The notes below the pieces were generated by a model, which was not told the origin of the DNA, made no database searches, and worked only from the letters and a program-made list of their open reading frames with translations. DNA of 64,000 nucleotides from Pedobacter hartonius (lineage in GTDB: Bacteria; Bacteroidota; Bacteroidia; Sphingobacteriales; Sphingobacteriaceae): NCBI RefSeq assembly GCF_900107535.1, contig NZ_FNRA01000003.1, positions 248,001 to 312,000 on the forward strand, written 5' to 3'. Position 1 is the first letter of the stretch. The number at the start of each line of letters is the position of its first letter. Below are positions 35,518 through 45,394 of the stretch, piece after piece. Position numbers and translations under genes: made by a program.

Positions 35518-36732
35518 CTATGGTGCGGACAACTGATATTCATCCTTCCAATGCACTATCTCATTGTTGTACAAGGCCTGATTTGCAGAGTGAACACATA
35601 TAGCCGTTTTGGCCCCGGTATATATGTTTGAGTCTGGCAGCAATCCTGAACCTATCTTGTCATAGAAATCATTTAAGGCATACCAGGTTCCATCTTTAGT
35701 TGCATCGGGTAGTATGGGTGTTCCGCCGTCCTTATCCCAGGTAATCTTAGTTGCGCCCGTTACACCGTCTACTGTACCTTTGTCCTTCAGCAAACCCTTT
35801 TCAGGATAAAACATTCCCCTGTCCATCAGTAAAGACACAGTTCCTTTGGTTCCCTTAATTTTGAAGAGGTAACCATCGCGGCTGTTGCCACAGGTGGCAC
35901 CAAAATTTCCTACCATGTTCTGCTCAGGATAGCGCAGCATCAATTGTACGTTATCATATGTTTCGCGGCCGTCCTTAAACACATCAATTCCCCCTGTTGC
36001 CATAAAATCAGAGGGATGGGTGTCAAAAGCCCAGTTGATGAAATCAATCTGGTGCGATAATAATTCAGCGATCAGGCCACCCGAATATTCTTTATACATA
36101 CGCCAGTTGATCTGCCTTTCGAGCGAAGCATCAGGCACTGGCCGGCGCCAGTTGGCATTGCGATCCCAGCGGCAGTCCACCTGGCTTACTTTGCCCAGAT
36201 ACCCTTTGCTGATCATTTCTTTTACCCTGAAATAAAGCGGCGAATACCGGTATTGATGCCCCACCTGTACTACCTGTTTAGGCCTGCTCTTTACTAATTT
36301 CACCAGATCCAGTGCCTGCTGAATAGTATAGGTCATTGTTTTTTCCAGGTACAGGTGTTTGTCAGCTTTTAAAACATCAACTGCTATCGGATAGTGCATA
36401 TTTAGCGGCACGGCAACTACTACAGCATCTACCTGCTGATTATCCAGCAATTGCCGGTGATCTTTATATTGCCTGCAGTTACCGTTTTTTACAAACTTAC
36501 GGGCTTCATCCAGGCGCATATCCAGTACATCACATATGGCCACCACCTTAAACTTTTGCGGAAACTGGTCCATCATCCCGATAATTCCCTTCCCCCTGTC
36601 GCCACAGCCGATAACGCCGATATTAATCACCCGGCCGGCATTCGCTGCAAAAAGGTCTGCATGATTTAACCATAGTCCACCTGCTATCAGCCCGGTATTT
36701 TTAACGAAAGTTCTTCTTTTCATCTTTATCAA
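35518..36732 (-). CDS. Gfo/Idh/MocA family oxidoreductase, Tat-exported
   Basis: This 404-aa protein starts with a twin-arginine signal (KRRTFVKNTG, then GLIAGGLWLN), so it is exported folded. The true start may be the fourth residue. The NAD motif is GVIGCGDRG (39-47). The usual EKP catalytic Lys motif reads EKT (YLEKTMTY). The C-terminal half has the family's beta-sheet domain with WRMYKEYSGGLIAELLSHQI. Family members oxidise or reduce sugars, often at C3. It overlaps the ApbE gene stop by 4 bp, so the two are coupled. Together with the DUF1080 gene across the regulator it fits 3-keto-glycoside chemistry (inference). Confidence 0.9.
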   Translation of the reverse strand: MIKMKRRTFVKNTGLIAGGLWLNHADLFAANAGRVINIGVIGCGDRGKGIIGMMDQFPQKFKVVAICDVLDMRLDEARKFVKNGNCRQYKDHRQLLDNQQVDAVVVAVPLNMHYPIAVDVLKADKHLYLEKTMTYTIQQALDLVKLVKSRPKQVVQVGHQYRYSPLYFRVKEMISKGYLGKVSQVDCRWDRNANWRRPVPDASLERQINWRMYKEYSGGLIAELLSHQIDFINWAFDTHPSDFMATGGIDVFKDGRETYDNVQLMLRYPEQNMVGNFGATCGNSRDGYLFKIKGTKGTVSLLMDRGMFYPEKGLLKDKGTVDGVTGATKITWDKDGGTPILPDATKDGTWYALNDFYDKIGSGLLPDSNIYTGAKTAICVHSANQALYNNEIVHWKDEYQLSAP

Positions 36733-37760
36733 TGTATATCGTAACCATTAAATCCTTTGGTAACCGTATCTGCCACTACCCCATCATCCTTTTTGTAGAT
36801 GATATAAGCAGCAATATCTGTTCTTTTCTCCAGAAAGCGGATTGTGTTTTTCAAGCCCATCACCATAAAGCCATTGTCATATCCATCGGCAGTAATGCCA
36901 TCTTTTGCCCAAACGGTAACACTGATCATCTCATTCATTGCGGGATAACCTGTTCTGGCATTCATAATATGTGATATTTGTTTGCCATTGGCCTCCAAAT
37001 GTTTACGGTAATTTCCTGAGGTGGTTACAGCACCATCATCCGGGGTAATTACTTTTCTTAAAGGAGCAGGCAGGATGTCATTTCCGTCAATGGCTTCGAT
37101 ACCTATCTTAAACCGCTCGCCATCGGGTTTATGCCCTTTTATGCGCAATTCTCCGCCAATCTCAACCAGGTAGTTACAGATATGATGATGCTCAAGCAAA
37201 GCAGCAAGCAGATCAGCAGTATACCCCTGGGCTATACCATTGAGATCTACTTGTACACCTGCAAACTTTTTATGCAGAAAATTACCCTGCAACCATATTT
37301 TACCGGGCCCAACGTTTTTCAAAATGCTTTTTATCAATTCTGGCCCCGGAGCTGCAGCAGGCTTTTTAACACCAAAGCCCCAGGCATCTACCAAAGACTT
37401 TACGGTAACATCTACCGCGCCGCCTGTAGCACGGTTGATCTCAATGGCTTTACTGATCAGTACACGAAAAGGTTCATCTATGGTAATCCCTTTGTCTGAC
37501 CGGTTGAACCTGCAAATAAGCGATGTAGGCAAATACAATGATACCGAGCTGTCTAAACGGTTAAGTAAACTATCGGTTTGCCCAAGGCTGACTATGCTAT
37601 CTGGAGCGTAATATATAATTTTATATGTAGTGCCCTGTGCATCACCGCTGATCTCAATTTTTCTATCCGCAGCAAGGGGCACTTTCCATCCTGAACTTAT
37701 GACCAACAGGAACATAACCAAAGCCGGAACCATAAATTTTACTGCATTATTACCACTCAT
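36729..37760 (-). CDS. apbE: FAD:protein FMN transferase (ApbE family)
   Basis: This 343-aa protein has an N-terminal hydrophobic export signal (about 8-30). ApbE enzymes attach FMN covalently to Thr/Ser of exported flavoproteins. Motifs seen are AQGTTYKIIYYAP, VDLNGIAQGYTAD, EIGGELRIKG, SGNYRKH with SHIMNARTGYP, and the metal-binding ADGYDNGFMVMG (usually ADALATAL). The family-typical length is kept. It is the first gene of a two-gene leftward unit with the Gfo/Idh/MocA enzyme. What it flavinylates is not obvious, as no NQR or FMN-binding-domain protein is encoded nearby. Confidence 0.9.
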   Translation of the reverse strand: MSGNNAVKFMVPALVMFLLVISSGWKVPLAADRKIEISGDAQGTTYKIIYYAPDSIVSLGQTDSLLNRLDSSVSLYLPTSLICRFNRSDKGITIDEPFRVLISKAIEINRATGGAVDVTVKSLVDAWGFGVKKPAAAPGPELIKSILKNVGPGKIWLQGNFLHKKFAGVQVDLNGIAQGYTADLLAALLEHHHICNYLVEIGGELRIKGHKPDGERFKIGIEAIDGNDILPAPLRKVITPDDGAVTTSGNYRKHLEANGKQISHIMNARTGYPAMNEMISVTVWAKDGITADGYDNGFMVMGLKNTIRFLEKRTDIAAYIIYKKDDGVVADTVTKGFNGYDIH

Positions 37761-37892
37761 TGTTTAATATCAGAAATTTCCGTTTGTGGCATCCACAGAC
37801 ATCTTGTTTACTCAACTACAGTGCTACAACCGCGTTCATACCAGGAGTAAATATATGGTTTATCATGGCTACTGTAAACTATTGAACGCTGC

Positions 37893-37927
37893 ACATTTTG
37901 TTCAATATTTTGTTGATTCGTCTCAAT
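37893..37927 (-). promoter_or_regulatory. Candidate operator shared with the SusC operon (copy 1)
   Basis: The plus strand has the ordered blocks ACATTT, GTTCAA, TGTTGA and TTCGTCTCAAT. The same blocks in the same order and orientation occur at 51592-51628 upstream of SusC, with slightly different spacers. This copy lies 133 bp upstream of apbE and about 130 bp from the divergent sensor gene. Both copies face leftward operons, so the regulator encoded at 38-42 kb may bind here. Confidence 0.45.
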
Positions 37928-38035
37928 GAGCAAGCTTTTAGCTGCTTAAGCGGGTATAACTGCCTGGATACATACGTCAGAATTAAAACGGATTTTGAAG
38001 GTAAAAAAGAAAGCTGCTAACAAGCTGTTTATTAA

Positions 38036-38043
38036 TATATTTG
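38036..38043 (+). promoter_or_regulatory. -7 element for the sensor kinase gene
   Basis: TATATTTG matches the Bacteroidota TAnnTTTG -7 consensus and ends 13 bp before the ATG at 38057, implying a very short leader. A clear -33 element was not seen. Confidence 0.35.
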
Positions 38044-38056
38044 AATCTAACTAATT

Positions 38057-41000
38057 ATGAACCTTTTCTTTCGGACGATCCTGCTTTCAGTATTGATGGC
38101 TGGCATGGTATTTACCTGCCAGGGGCAACCCTATTATTTCAGGCATTACCAGGTTGATGATGGCCTGGCGCACAATTCAGTTACCTCCATACTGCAGGAC
38201 AGTAAAGGGCTGATGTGGATCGGGACCCGTGGAGGGCTCTGCTCTTTTGACGGCTATACATTTAAAACTTTAAAAAATACAAAAAACGCACTTGGCGATA
38301 TCGGCAACAATGTGATTACCACTATTAAGGAAGATCAAAAAGGAATATTGTGGATAGGTACAGGAACAGGTATTTTCAGGTACGACCCTTACAAAGAATC
38401 ACTTACTCTTTTAAAAGGCGCTCCGCAATCCTATATCAGGGGCCTGTTGATAGACGCCGAAGATAATTTATGGTTCCTGTCCGATTACTCCCTGTACCAG
38501 TACAAACAGCGGCAAAATAAAATTGAGGTGCTCAACCTATCCGGCAACTGCGTGGCAATCGACCAGCATAAGAACATCTGGGTTGGCGATAATGAGGGAG
38601 TGGCAAGTGTATACTCTCCCCTGACCAAATCTGTTAAAACCATCCGCATTATTGATAAAAGCATACCGGCAAAACTGAGGTCTATCAATACCTTGTTCCC
38701 CTTGCAGGATGATAAAGTGTTAGTGGGCTGTTTTACACAGGGATTAAAAATATATCATACCAAAACAGGCCAGACCCAATCCATACAGCTGAGCGGCAGG
38801 AAAGACACAAATATTTACGTACGGGATATTACCGCTACCGGCAAACAGGAATACTGGGTGGCTACCGAATCGGGTATTTATATTTACAACCTGAAAACAA
38901 ACACCAGCCGCAACCTGCGTAAAAGTGCAGCTGATCCTTATTCGATTGCTGACAATGCCGTTTATACTGCATATAAAGACAATCAGGGCGGCATATGGGC
39001 AGGAACTTTTTTTGGCGGCTTAAGCTATTATTCAAAAGAGAATGCAAGATTTGAAAAATACTATCCCCAGCCGGGTGTTAACTCTATTTCCGGCAATGCC
39101 GTCCGCGAGATATGCCCTGATGGTAAAGGAAACTTATGGATCGGGACTGAGGATGCGGGTATCAACAAATTAAACCTCCAAACCGGCAGGTTCACTAACT
39201 ACAGCGCCGAAGGAAAAAAAACCGACGTGTCTTATTCAAATATACACGGGTTGCTGTCAGTGGGCAATCAGTTATTCATTGGCCCCTTTTTCCACGGCCT
39301 GGAAATCATGGATACCCGCACAGGGAAAATTACAGACCGTTTTAAATTTATTCGTAACAAGGAGGACAACTATGCGAGTGATTTTATACTGTCAATGTAT
39401 CTTACAAAGGATAGTACCCTACTGATAGGTACTGCTTATAATGACTCCGGATTATTTACCTATGACAGCAAACACAAGAGCTTTAGCCGCATCAAACAAA
39501 TCCCTTATGGTTCTTATGTGTTCCATATCCGGGAAGATGACAAAGGCAATATCTGGACGGGCAGCGTATCCCGGGGGGCGTTTTACTATAACCCAAAAAC
39601 AGGGCGCAGCGGCAATATACACTTTGCCGGCAAAGTAAAAGGCGCCTATGTGAATGAAGCCGCTGTACGTTATATTCTGCAGGACAGCAACCATAACATG
39701 TGGTTCGCTACCGGGGGAAGCGGTCTGATGAAATTAAGCCCGGACCATAAAACCATTAAGAAATTCACTACAGAAAATGGCCTGCCCAGCAATATCATAT
39801 TTTGTATGCTGGAAGACAATTCCAAACACCTGTGGGTAAGCACCCTCCGGGGGCTGATCTGCCTTGATCTGCAAACCGAAAAATTTAAGACCTATACCCG
39901 GTCCAACGGACTGATCACAGATCAGTTCAACTATAACTCGGCCTATAAAGATGCCAATGGAAAAATGTATTTCGGGTCAGTCAAAGGAATGATAGCCTTT
40001 GATCCGGCCAGCTTTTCCCATCAAGAGCCACGCCCGCCGACCTATATTACCGGATTTCAGATCAACGACAGGGAAATTGTACCTAATGACAAAACCGGCA
40101 CACTTAGTAAATCTATTTTGTATACGGATACGATTGTTCTTTCCCACGATCAGGGTAATTTCAGTATACAGTTTTCTGCATTAAATTACTCGTCGCCCCA
40201 GGTCACACGCTATAAATACCTGATGAAGGGGCTGAATAAACAATGGACCTATCTCAACAGCAACCGTAAAGCCTATTTTACAGATCTGTCTGCCGGCGAA
40301 TATACTTTCCTGGTGCAGGCAGAAAGCAATGTAGGTAGCTGGACGGGAAAAGAACGCAGCCTGTTCATCAGGGTTTTGCCCCCTTTCTGGAAAAATAACG
40401 TTGCTTATTTTATTTACCTGTTCAGCTTCAGCATCAGCCTTTACCTGTCGGTCCGTTATTATCATCAATACCTGGAACGCAAAAACCTGAACAGGTTGCA
40501 GTTATTTGAACATGAAAAAGAAAAGGAAATTTACCAGGCCAAAATAGAGTTTTTCACCAACATCGCACATGAGATACAAACTCCGCTAACACTTATTGTC
40601 GGGCCGGTTGAAATGCTGATTACAGAAGCCTTAGAACCATCAGTTGCCAGACAAAGCCTGCTGATGATCGAAAAAAACGCAAAACGCCTGGCCGATCTTA
40701 CTGCACAGCTGCTGGATTTCCGTAAAACAGAAATGCATCAGTTCGGTCTCAGTTTTGTAAAAACCGACATGACCAGGTTACTCAGGGAGCAGATGGAAAT
40801 ATTTAAACAACAGGCCGGAAAAGCTGGTATAGACCTGAACTTTGATTCGACTGAGCCGCATGTTATTGCCTTTGTAGACAGGGAAGCTACGATAAAAATC
40901 TGCAGTAACCTGATTTCAAATGCCATAAAATACGCAGCTGCCAGTGTTACCGTCAGCATAGCCCAATTTAACCTAACAGACGAACAGTTTACCATCAGGT

Positions 41001-41266
41001 TTAGTAACGACGGCAAGGGCATACCCGAAGAATTTACCGAGAAAATATTTGAGCCCTTCTTCAGGCTCAAAGGAAATGGCAGCGCCGGAACAGGCATTGG
41101 TCTTTCGCTGGCCAGATCGCTGACCGAATTGCATAATGGTTCGCTGAGGTTAGCAAGAAACAACAGTGACATCACCGTTTTTGAATTACGTTTACCCGTA
41201 CACCAGAGATTTGAATTTAAATTAAGCACATGGAAAAAGATAAAAACAGGTCAGACACCATATTGA
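38057..41266 (+). CDS. Hybrid two-component-type sensor kinase (Reg_prop/Y_Y_Y/HisKA/HATPase), lacking receiver
   Basis: This 1069-aa protein has a signal peptide or anchor (1-24). A periplasmic double seven-bladed propeller of Reg_prop repeats follows (about 30-690, with recurring ILQDSKGLMWIGT-like units), then a Y_Y_Y domain (about 690-775), one membrane helix near 785-805, HisKA with AHEIQTPLTLI (His838) and HATPase to about 1050 (NLISNAIKY, SNDGKGIP, GTGIGLSLA). In usual SusCD-linked regulators the same chain continues into a receiver and AraC HTH. Here it stops after LSTWKKIKTGQTPY and those domains are in the next gene, which starts 37 bp before this one ends. It should sense an oligosaccharide in the periplasm. 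Confidence 0.93.
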   Translation: MNLFFRTILLSVLMAGMVFTCQGQPYYFRHYQVDDGLAHNSVTSILQDSKGLMWIGTRGGLCSFDGYTFKTLKNTKNALGDIGNNVITTIKEDQKGILWIGTGTGIFRYDPYKESLTLLKGAPQSYIRGLLIDAEDNLWFLSDYSLYQYKQRQNKIEVLNLSGNCVAIDQHKNIWVGDNEGVASVYSPLTKSVKTIRIIDKSIPAKLRSINTLFPLQDDKVLVGCFTQGLKIYHTKTGQTQSIQLSGRKDTNIYVRDITATGKQEYWVATESGIYIYNLKTNTSRNLRKSAADPYSIADNAVYTAYKDNQGGIWAGTFFGGLSYYSKENARFEKYYPQPGVNSISGNAVREICPDGKGNLWIGTEDAGINKLNLQTGRFTNYSAEGKKTDVSYSNIHGLLSVGNQLFIGPFFHGLEIMDTRTGKITDRFKFIRNKEDNYASDFILSMYLTKDSTLLIGTAYNDSGLFTYDSKHKSFSRIKQIPYGSYVFHIREDDKGNIWTGSVSRGAFYYNPKTGRSGNIHFAGKVKGAYVNEAAVRYILQDSNHNMWFATGGSGLMKLSPDHKTIKKFTTENGLPSNIIFCMLEDNSKHLWVSTLRGLICLDLQTEKFKTYTRSNGLITDQFNYNSAYKDANGKMYFGSVKGMIAFDPASFSHQEPRPPTYITGFQINDREIVPNDKTGTLSKSILYTDTIVLSHDQGNFSIQFSALNYSSPQVTRYKYLMKGLNKQWTYLNSNRKAYFTDLSAGEYTFLVQAESNVGSWTGKERSLFIRVLPPFWKNNVAYFIYLFSFSISLYLSVRYYHQYLERKNLNRLQLFEHEKEKEIYQAKIEFFTNIAHEIQTPLTLIVGPVEMLITEALEPSVARQSLLMIEKNAKRLADLTAQLLDFRKTEMHQFGLSFVKTDMTRLLREQMEIFKQQAGKAGIDLNFDSTEPHVIAFVDREATIKICSNLISNAIKYAAASVTVSIAQFNLTDEQFTIRFSNDGKGIPEEFTEKIFEPFFRLKGNGSAGTGIGLSLARSLTELHNGSLRLARNNSDITVFELRLPVHQRFEFKLSTWKKIKTGQTPY

Positions 41267-42039
41267 TCATTGATGATAACGAAGATATCCTTGAGTTTTT
41301 AACACAGGTGCTCGGCGATAGCTATACCCTGCATCTGGCGCTTAACGGCGAAATTGCGCAAAACATCCTGTCTGAAGAGATCATCAGCCTTGTGATATCA
41401 GATATCATGATGCCAGACATTGATGGCTTTGAACTCTGCCGGATATTAAAGGAAAACGTTGATTATTGCCATATACCCATCATCTTACTGACCTCAAAAA
41501 ACACCTTCAGCGCTCAGATTGAAGGTTTGGAAGTGGGTGCGGATGCGTATATCCAAAAACCTTTTTCGCCGTATTTGTTGCGGCACCAGATAGCGAACCT
41601 GCTTAAAAACCGTTTAAAAATAAAGGATCATTTTGCAAGTTCGCCATTTGAGGACGTTAGGGTAATGGCGCACTCAAAAACAGATGAAAACTTTCTGAAA
41701 AGGCTCGATGAATATATCCGCATCAACCTCAAAGAGCCGAACATGGATATTGACAAACTTTCCCAGCATATGAATATGAGTCGCCCTACCTTCTATCGGA
41801 AGATAAAATCTCTTTCTTCACTGTCACCAAAAGAACTTATCGATATCACACGTCTTAAAAAGGCGGCTAAGCTCATTGCACAGAATGAGTTCACCTTATT
41901 TGAGATCGCCCGGATGGTTGGATACAGTTCACAAAGCCTTTTCACCCGTAACTTTCAGAAGTATTTTAAGGTTACCCCCGTAGAGTATATCAACACGCTG
42001 CGCAGTCAATCACCTACAGATGAACTTAAAGTGTTTTGA
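41230..42039 (+). CDS. Response regulator with AraC-type HTH
   Basis: This 269-aa protein has a receiver domain (10-125), acidic pair DD at 15-16, phosphoacceptor Asp58 (SDIMMPDIDG) and Lys in QKPFSP. An AraC HTH domain follows at about 160-262 (KLSQHMNMSRPTFYRKIKSL and IARMVGYSSQSLFTRNFQKYF). It is the missing half of the hybrid regulator encoded just upstream, in a different frame with a 37-bp overlap. It should activate the neighbouring Sus-type operons. Its 3' end overlaps the convergent DUF1080 gene by 14 bp. Confidence 0.93.
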   Translation: MEKDKNRSDTILIIDDNEDILEFLTQVLGDSYTLHLALNGEIAQNILSEEIISLVISDIMMPDIDGFELCRILKENVDYCHIPIILLTSKNTFSAQIEGLEVGADAYIQKPFSPYLLRHQIANLLKNRLKIKDHFASSPFEDVRVMAHSKTDENFLKRLDEYIRINLKEPNMDIDKLSQHMNMSRPTFYRKIKSLSSLSPKELIDITRLKKAAKLIAQNEFTLFEIARMVGYSSQSLFTRNFQKYFKVTPVEYINTLRSQSPTDELKVF

Positions 42040-42775
42040 TTTTGATATTACGGTAACTTACTTCATTGCCATGGTCCTGCAGCAGGATGTGCCCCTTATC
42101 GGCTTCACCAAAATCTTTCCAGACTTTGTGCTTGCTCATTTTTACCAGTTCACGGTACTCAGGTGATTTGCGCTCATATTCCAGTACCTTTACCCCATTT
42201 AACCAATGTTCTACATGGTTATTAGGGTAAACGATCACCTTGCCGGTATTCCACTCGCCAATGGGTTTTACAGCACCGGCTTTGTTTGATGTTTTCAGGT
42301 CGTATAGTGAAGCCAGTGTGCGGTTGCCGTCACGGCCGAGTTTGGCATCAGGATGTACATCGTCGTCAAGTACCTGATATTCGAGCCCTATAGCCGATGC
42401 ACCTGAATTTTCTTTCAGTGTAACAAAGTACTTCACACCGCTATTGGCACCCCTGGTCAGTTTAAAATCAAAGCTCAGTTCAAAAGCACCATATTCGGCA
42501 ACGGTTACAATATCACCGGCATTTTGTGATTCTGCCCCATTGGAAGACTGTATAGTCAATACGCCGTCCTTTATTACCCAGCCATTTGCTGCGGTTGGGA
42601 AAGTATCCGCCCTGGCACTGCGCCAGCCTTTACTGGTCTTGCCGTCAAACAGTAATTTCCATCCTTCTTTTTTTTCTTTAGGGCTCAGCGAATTCAGCTG
42701 CGCATTTGCAGCAGTGCTCATTACCAGTAACATGAGGGCAAAAATTGATACTTTATATAACTTTTCTAAATTCAT
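42026..42775 (-). CDS. DUF1080 / 3-keto-disaccharide hydrolase family protein
   Basis: The protein is about 249 aa from the preferred ATG 42775, which gives a clean signal peptide ending STAANA/Q. A longer frame to 42829 would add 18 residues and overlap the upstream gene. The DUF1080 concanavalin-like fold is marked by WKLLFDGKTSKGWRS, GWVIKDGVLTIQS, FELSFDFKLTRGANSGVKY, VYPNNHVEHWLNGVKVLEY and ILLQDHGNEVSYRNIKIK. Members cleave glycosides after oxidation at C3. It is last in the SusCD operon, next to DUF6807 and Gfo/Idh/MocA genes, which fits that route. Confidence 0.9.
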   Translation of the reverse strand: MNLEKLYKVSIFALMLLVMSTAANAQLNSLSPKEKKEGWKLLFDGKTSKGWRSARADTFPTAANGWVIKDGVLTIQSSNGAESQNAGDIVTVAEYGAFELSFDFKLTRGANSGVKYFVTLKENSGASAIGLEYQVLDDDVHPDAKLGRDGNRTLASLYDLKTSNKAGAVKPIGEWNTGKVIVYPNNHVEHWLNGVKVLEYERKSPEYRELVKMSKHKVWKDFGEADKGHILLQDHGNEVSYRNIKIKTL

Positions 42776-42803
42776 AATAAGGTTTTGTTCTTTAATGATC
42801 ATA

Positions 42804-43847
42804 CTATTTTTTGGCAAAATTGCCGGCAAGCGTATTCAGTTGAGCCGCGTTTGGCGTCTCCGCCCCGTTACTGATGACCACCCGGTACCTAAAGGTAACA
42901 GATTCACCTTTTTTTAAGGTCAGATTTTTAGCCGAAGCGCCATTGGTAAATATCTTTTCGCCCAGCGGGTTCGCCGCAAAAAGTCCGTAACCTCTTGCAT
43001 GCCAGAAAGTAGGGTAATTAGGATTAAGCGGATGATCGATCATAGCAATGCTCACCGAATCGGTACCCATTTTGCCATACACCTTACACCAGGTACCCCG
43101 TGTGCTCCACACCGCGTCACCCGTTTTGCCCTCGCTGCTCAGGTAGTTGCCTGTAGGTATTTTATCTGCGCCTCCTTTTACAGTAGTTACATTACCCTTA
43201 CTATCGGTAAATTTTTCATCCTTACTATTGGGCATCTGTAATTCATGCGCCAGCCGCAAACCCAGCATGCCATCTTTTGCATCGGTAAAAACTGCTTCCT
43301 GAGCTGCTTTTAATGTAGTTACCCTGTCAATTATGCGCTGGGTAGCATTACCGCTGAATTCCAGGCAGGTGTTCTCTTCCAGTATAATTTCCTTTGCCTG
43401 ATTGGTCCAGTTGGCATGATAGGCCAATATTCCCTTCTTCCCCTCCTTAAGATCAGTGATCCTGTCGGTACGGATCCATCCGTATTGTGCTTTCTTAGCA
43501 GCAGCTATGGCGTAAGAGTTATTCCAGAAATCCAGGCCGTTCAGATTTTCAAAGTTAAACCACAGGCCTATGTGATGAGGATGGTCTGTGGGATCACCTG
43601 TTTTGGGATCAAGTGGAAAGCCGCGGGTAACCACAGTGCCCCCGGCGGTGGTCAGCGGATAGAGCACAGGCTTTTCCAGAGTATCCGGAAACATGAACGT
43701 GCTGAACAGTTTACCGCCGATCAGTACATTCACTTTTTTCTGATTATCATATTTTTTGAAAGTCACTGTTGCTTCCTGGGCTACAGCGGATGAAGAAAAT
43801 GCGGCCGCTAATGCCACACAACTTAATAGTTTCAGTTTGATCATCAT
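42804..43847 (-). CDS. DUF6807 (PmoA-like) family protein
   Basis: This 347-aa exported protein has a signal peptide of about 24 residues (FSSSAVAQ). It belongs to the family often annotated PmoA or DUF6807. Landmarks are the TRGFPLDPKTGDPTDHPHHI stretch with its histidines, GLWFNFENLNGLDFWNN, and TFWHARGYGLFAANPLGEK near the end. Function is not established. In Bacteroidota and Planctomycetota these genes travel with Gfo/Idh/MocA oxidoreductases and DUF1080 genes, as here (2 bp from the oxidoreductase stop). I take it as part of a periplasmic sugar-modification set. Confidence 0.8.
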   Translation of the reverse strand: MMIKLKLLSCVALAAAFSSSAVAQEATVTFKKYDNQKKVNVLIGGKLFSTFMFPDTLEKPVLYPLTTAGGTVVTRGFPLDPKTGDPTDHPHHIGLWFNFENLNGLDFWNNSYAIAAAKKAQYGWIRTDRITDLKEGKKGILAYHANWTNQAKEIILEENTCLEFSGNATQRIIDRVTTLKAAQEAVFTDAKDGMLGLRLAHELQMPNSKDEKFTDSKGNVTTVKGGADKIPTGNYLSSEGKTGDAVWSTRGTWCKVYGKMGTDSVSIAMIDHPLNPNYPTFWHARGYGLFAANPLGEKIFTNGASAKNLTLKKGESVTFRYRVVISNGAETPNAAQLNTLAGNFAKK

Positions 43848-43849
43848 TA

Positions 43850-45205
43850 TCAGTATTTAAAGATCTTACCATTGGCCATTACTTCCTGAGTTTTTTCATC
43901 AAAGGTGGCCTTTGCGCCGGTATGCGCGGCAGCGGTGGTCATGATGTTGGCAATACTATGGCTGTAGCCTGCTTCAACCGGTGCATTTGGCTGTTTGCGG
44001 CTGCGTATACATTCCATCCAGTTACGGATGTGATTAGAGGTAAGCTGATCGCCGCCGGTATTGGCCGATGCCACCACCTGTTCAGAATTGTCAAGGCTGA
44101 TTTCGGGCAGCAGATTGGCTTTCATATTCATCGCTGCGGCCATCTTTTCGGTTAAACCGCCTTTCGGCGATATTTTGTTTGTGATCAGGTTCAGCTCGCC
44201 ACCATTGGAGTAATAGATTTCGGCAGGATGTTCATCGCCATTGTGCATACGTGAACCAAATGTCACCTGGAATCCCTGCGACAGGTCATCCAGCGGCCCG
44301 TAATCGAAAGCGGCCAGAATAGTATCCCAGTTACGGCGGCCGTCTTTCCATTGGTAAATGCCTCCGTTAGCCACCACACTACGCGGGTGTTTTAAGCCTG
44401 TAAACCAATGTACGGTATCAATCTGATGGCTCATCCACTGGCCAGGCAAGCCAGATGAATATGGCCAGAACAGGCGGTACTCCAGGTATATCCGCGGATC
44501 AAACTTTTCATAGGGGCGGTTGCCAAGGAAACGCTTCCAGTCTGTATCCTGCTCTTTTAAAACATTCAGCAGCTCGGGGCGGCGCCAGCGGCCGGGCTGA
44601 TTCACGTTCCAGGTCAATTCTACCATGGTCACGGGCCCGAACTTACCGGATTTAATAAACTCGTAAGCGGCATGGTAATTCGTGCCGCTCCGGCGCTGTG
44701 AGCCGATCTGTACAATTTTTCCTGACTCCCTGACAGCTTTCAGCGCAGCTTTATTGTCTTCCATTGTTTCGGCAAAAGGCTTTTCAACATAGGCGTCACA
44801 GCCTGCCCGTACTGCCTCTATCGTGTGGGAGGCATGCTGAAAATCTGCGGTACCTATAAACACAGCGTCTACGCTTTTGCTATTGTAAAGTTCTTCGTTG
44901 TTACGGTAGGACTTTACATCGTTCTGCATCTTTTCTTTCCACATAGCGGCACCTTCTTCCCGACGCTTCTTCCAGATGTCAGACACGGCCACAATTTCAA
45001 AATTCAGTTCTTTGTAATGGTTCATGAAACAAGGCATATGTGAACTGCGGTGCCTGTCTGAAAAACCAACAACACCTACCTGTACACGGTCATTTGCGCC
45101 AATGATACGCTTATAACTTTTGGCACTCCAGCTGGTTTTTGGAAGCATTACACTCAGTCCGGCTATGGATGCCTGCCTGATGAAAGTACGACGAGAATTC
45201 TCCAT
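43850..45205 (-). CDS. Gfo/Idh/MocA family oxidoreductase, Tat-exported
   Basis: This 451-aa protein has a twin-arginine signal (SRRTFIRQASIAGLSVM). The nucleotide motif is degenerate (VGVVGFSDRHRSS instead of GxGxxG). The catalytic EKP motif is present (YVEKPFAETMED). The C-terminal domain includes SGLPGQWMSHQIDTVHWFTG. It is longer than the other copy at 36 kb and from a different subfamily. It probably oxidises a glycoside in the periplasm. It is followed within 2 bp by the DUF6807 gene and separated from the GH43 gene by 189 bp, which may hold its own promoter. Confidence 0.9.
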   Translation of the reverse strand: MENSRRTFIRQASIAGLSVMLPKTSWSAKSYKRIIGANDRVQVGVVGFSDRHRSSHMPCFMNHYKELNFEIVAVSDIWKKRREEGAAMWKEKMQNDVKSYRNNEELYNSKSVDAVFIGTADFQHASHTIEAVRAGCDAYVEKPFAETMEDNKAALKAVRESGKIVQIGSQRRSGTNYHAAYEFIKSGKFGPVTMVELTWNVNQPGRWRRPELLNVLKEQDTDWKRFLGNRPYEKFDPRIYLEYRLFWPYSSGLPGQWMSHQIDTVHWFTGLKHPRSVVANGGIYQWKDGRRNWDTILAAFDYGPLDDLSQGFQVTFGSRMHNGDEHPAEIYYSNGGELNLITNKISPKGGLTEKMAAAMNMKANLLPEISLDNSEQVVASANTGGDQLTSNHIRNWMECIRSRKQPNAPVEAGYSHSIANIMTTAAAHTGAKATFDEKTQEVMANGKIFKY

Positions 45206-45394
45206 CTTTATAAAAGGTTAAATATTTTTACAGGATAATTTGGTTATACGCCTTTGAAGCGCTTTCTTAAATATCGGCAATATTATATACATAACGGTAT
45301 ATGATACAGCATTTTTACAACTCATTTTTACCCTCCCGCTAATTTTTTTCATCACATTTATATTCAATTATATTACGGGATCAGTACTCAGGGA

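Noticed and set aside
37885..37905. ATTGAAC...GTTCAAT inverted repeat near the candidate operator as a stand-alone site
   Set aside because: The arms are short, and only the GTTCAA half recurs in the second copy at 51592-51628, so I report the shared block pattern instead.
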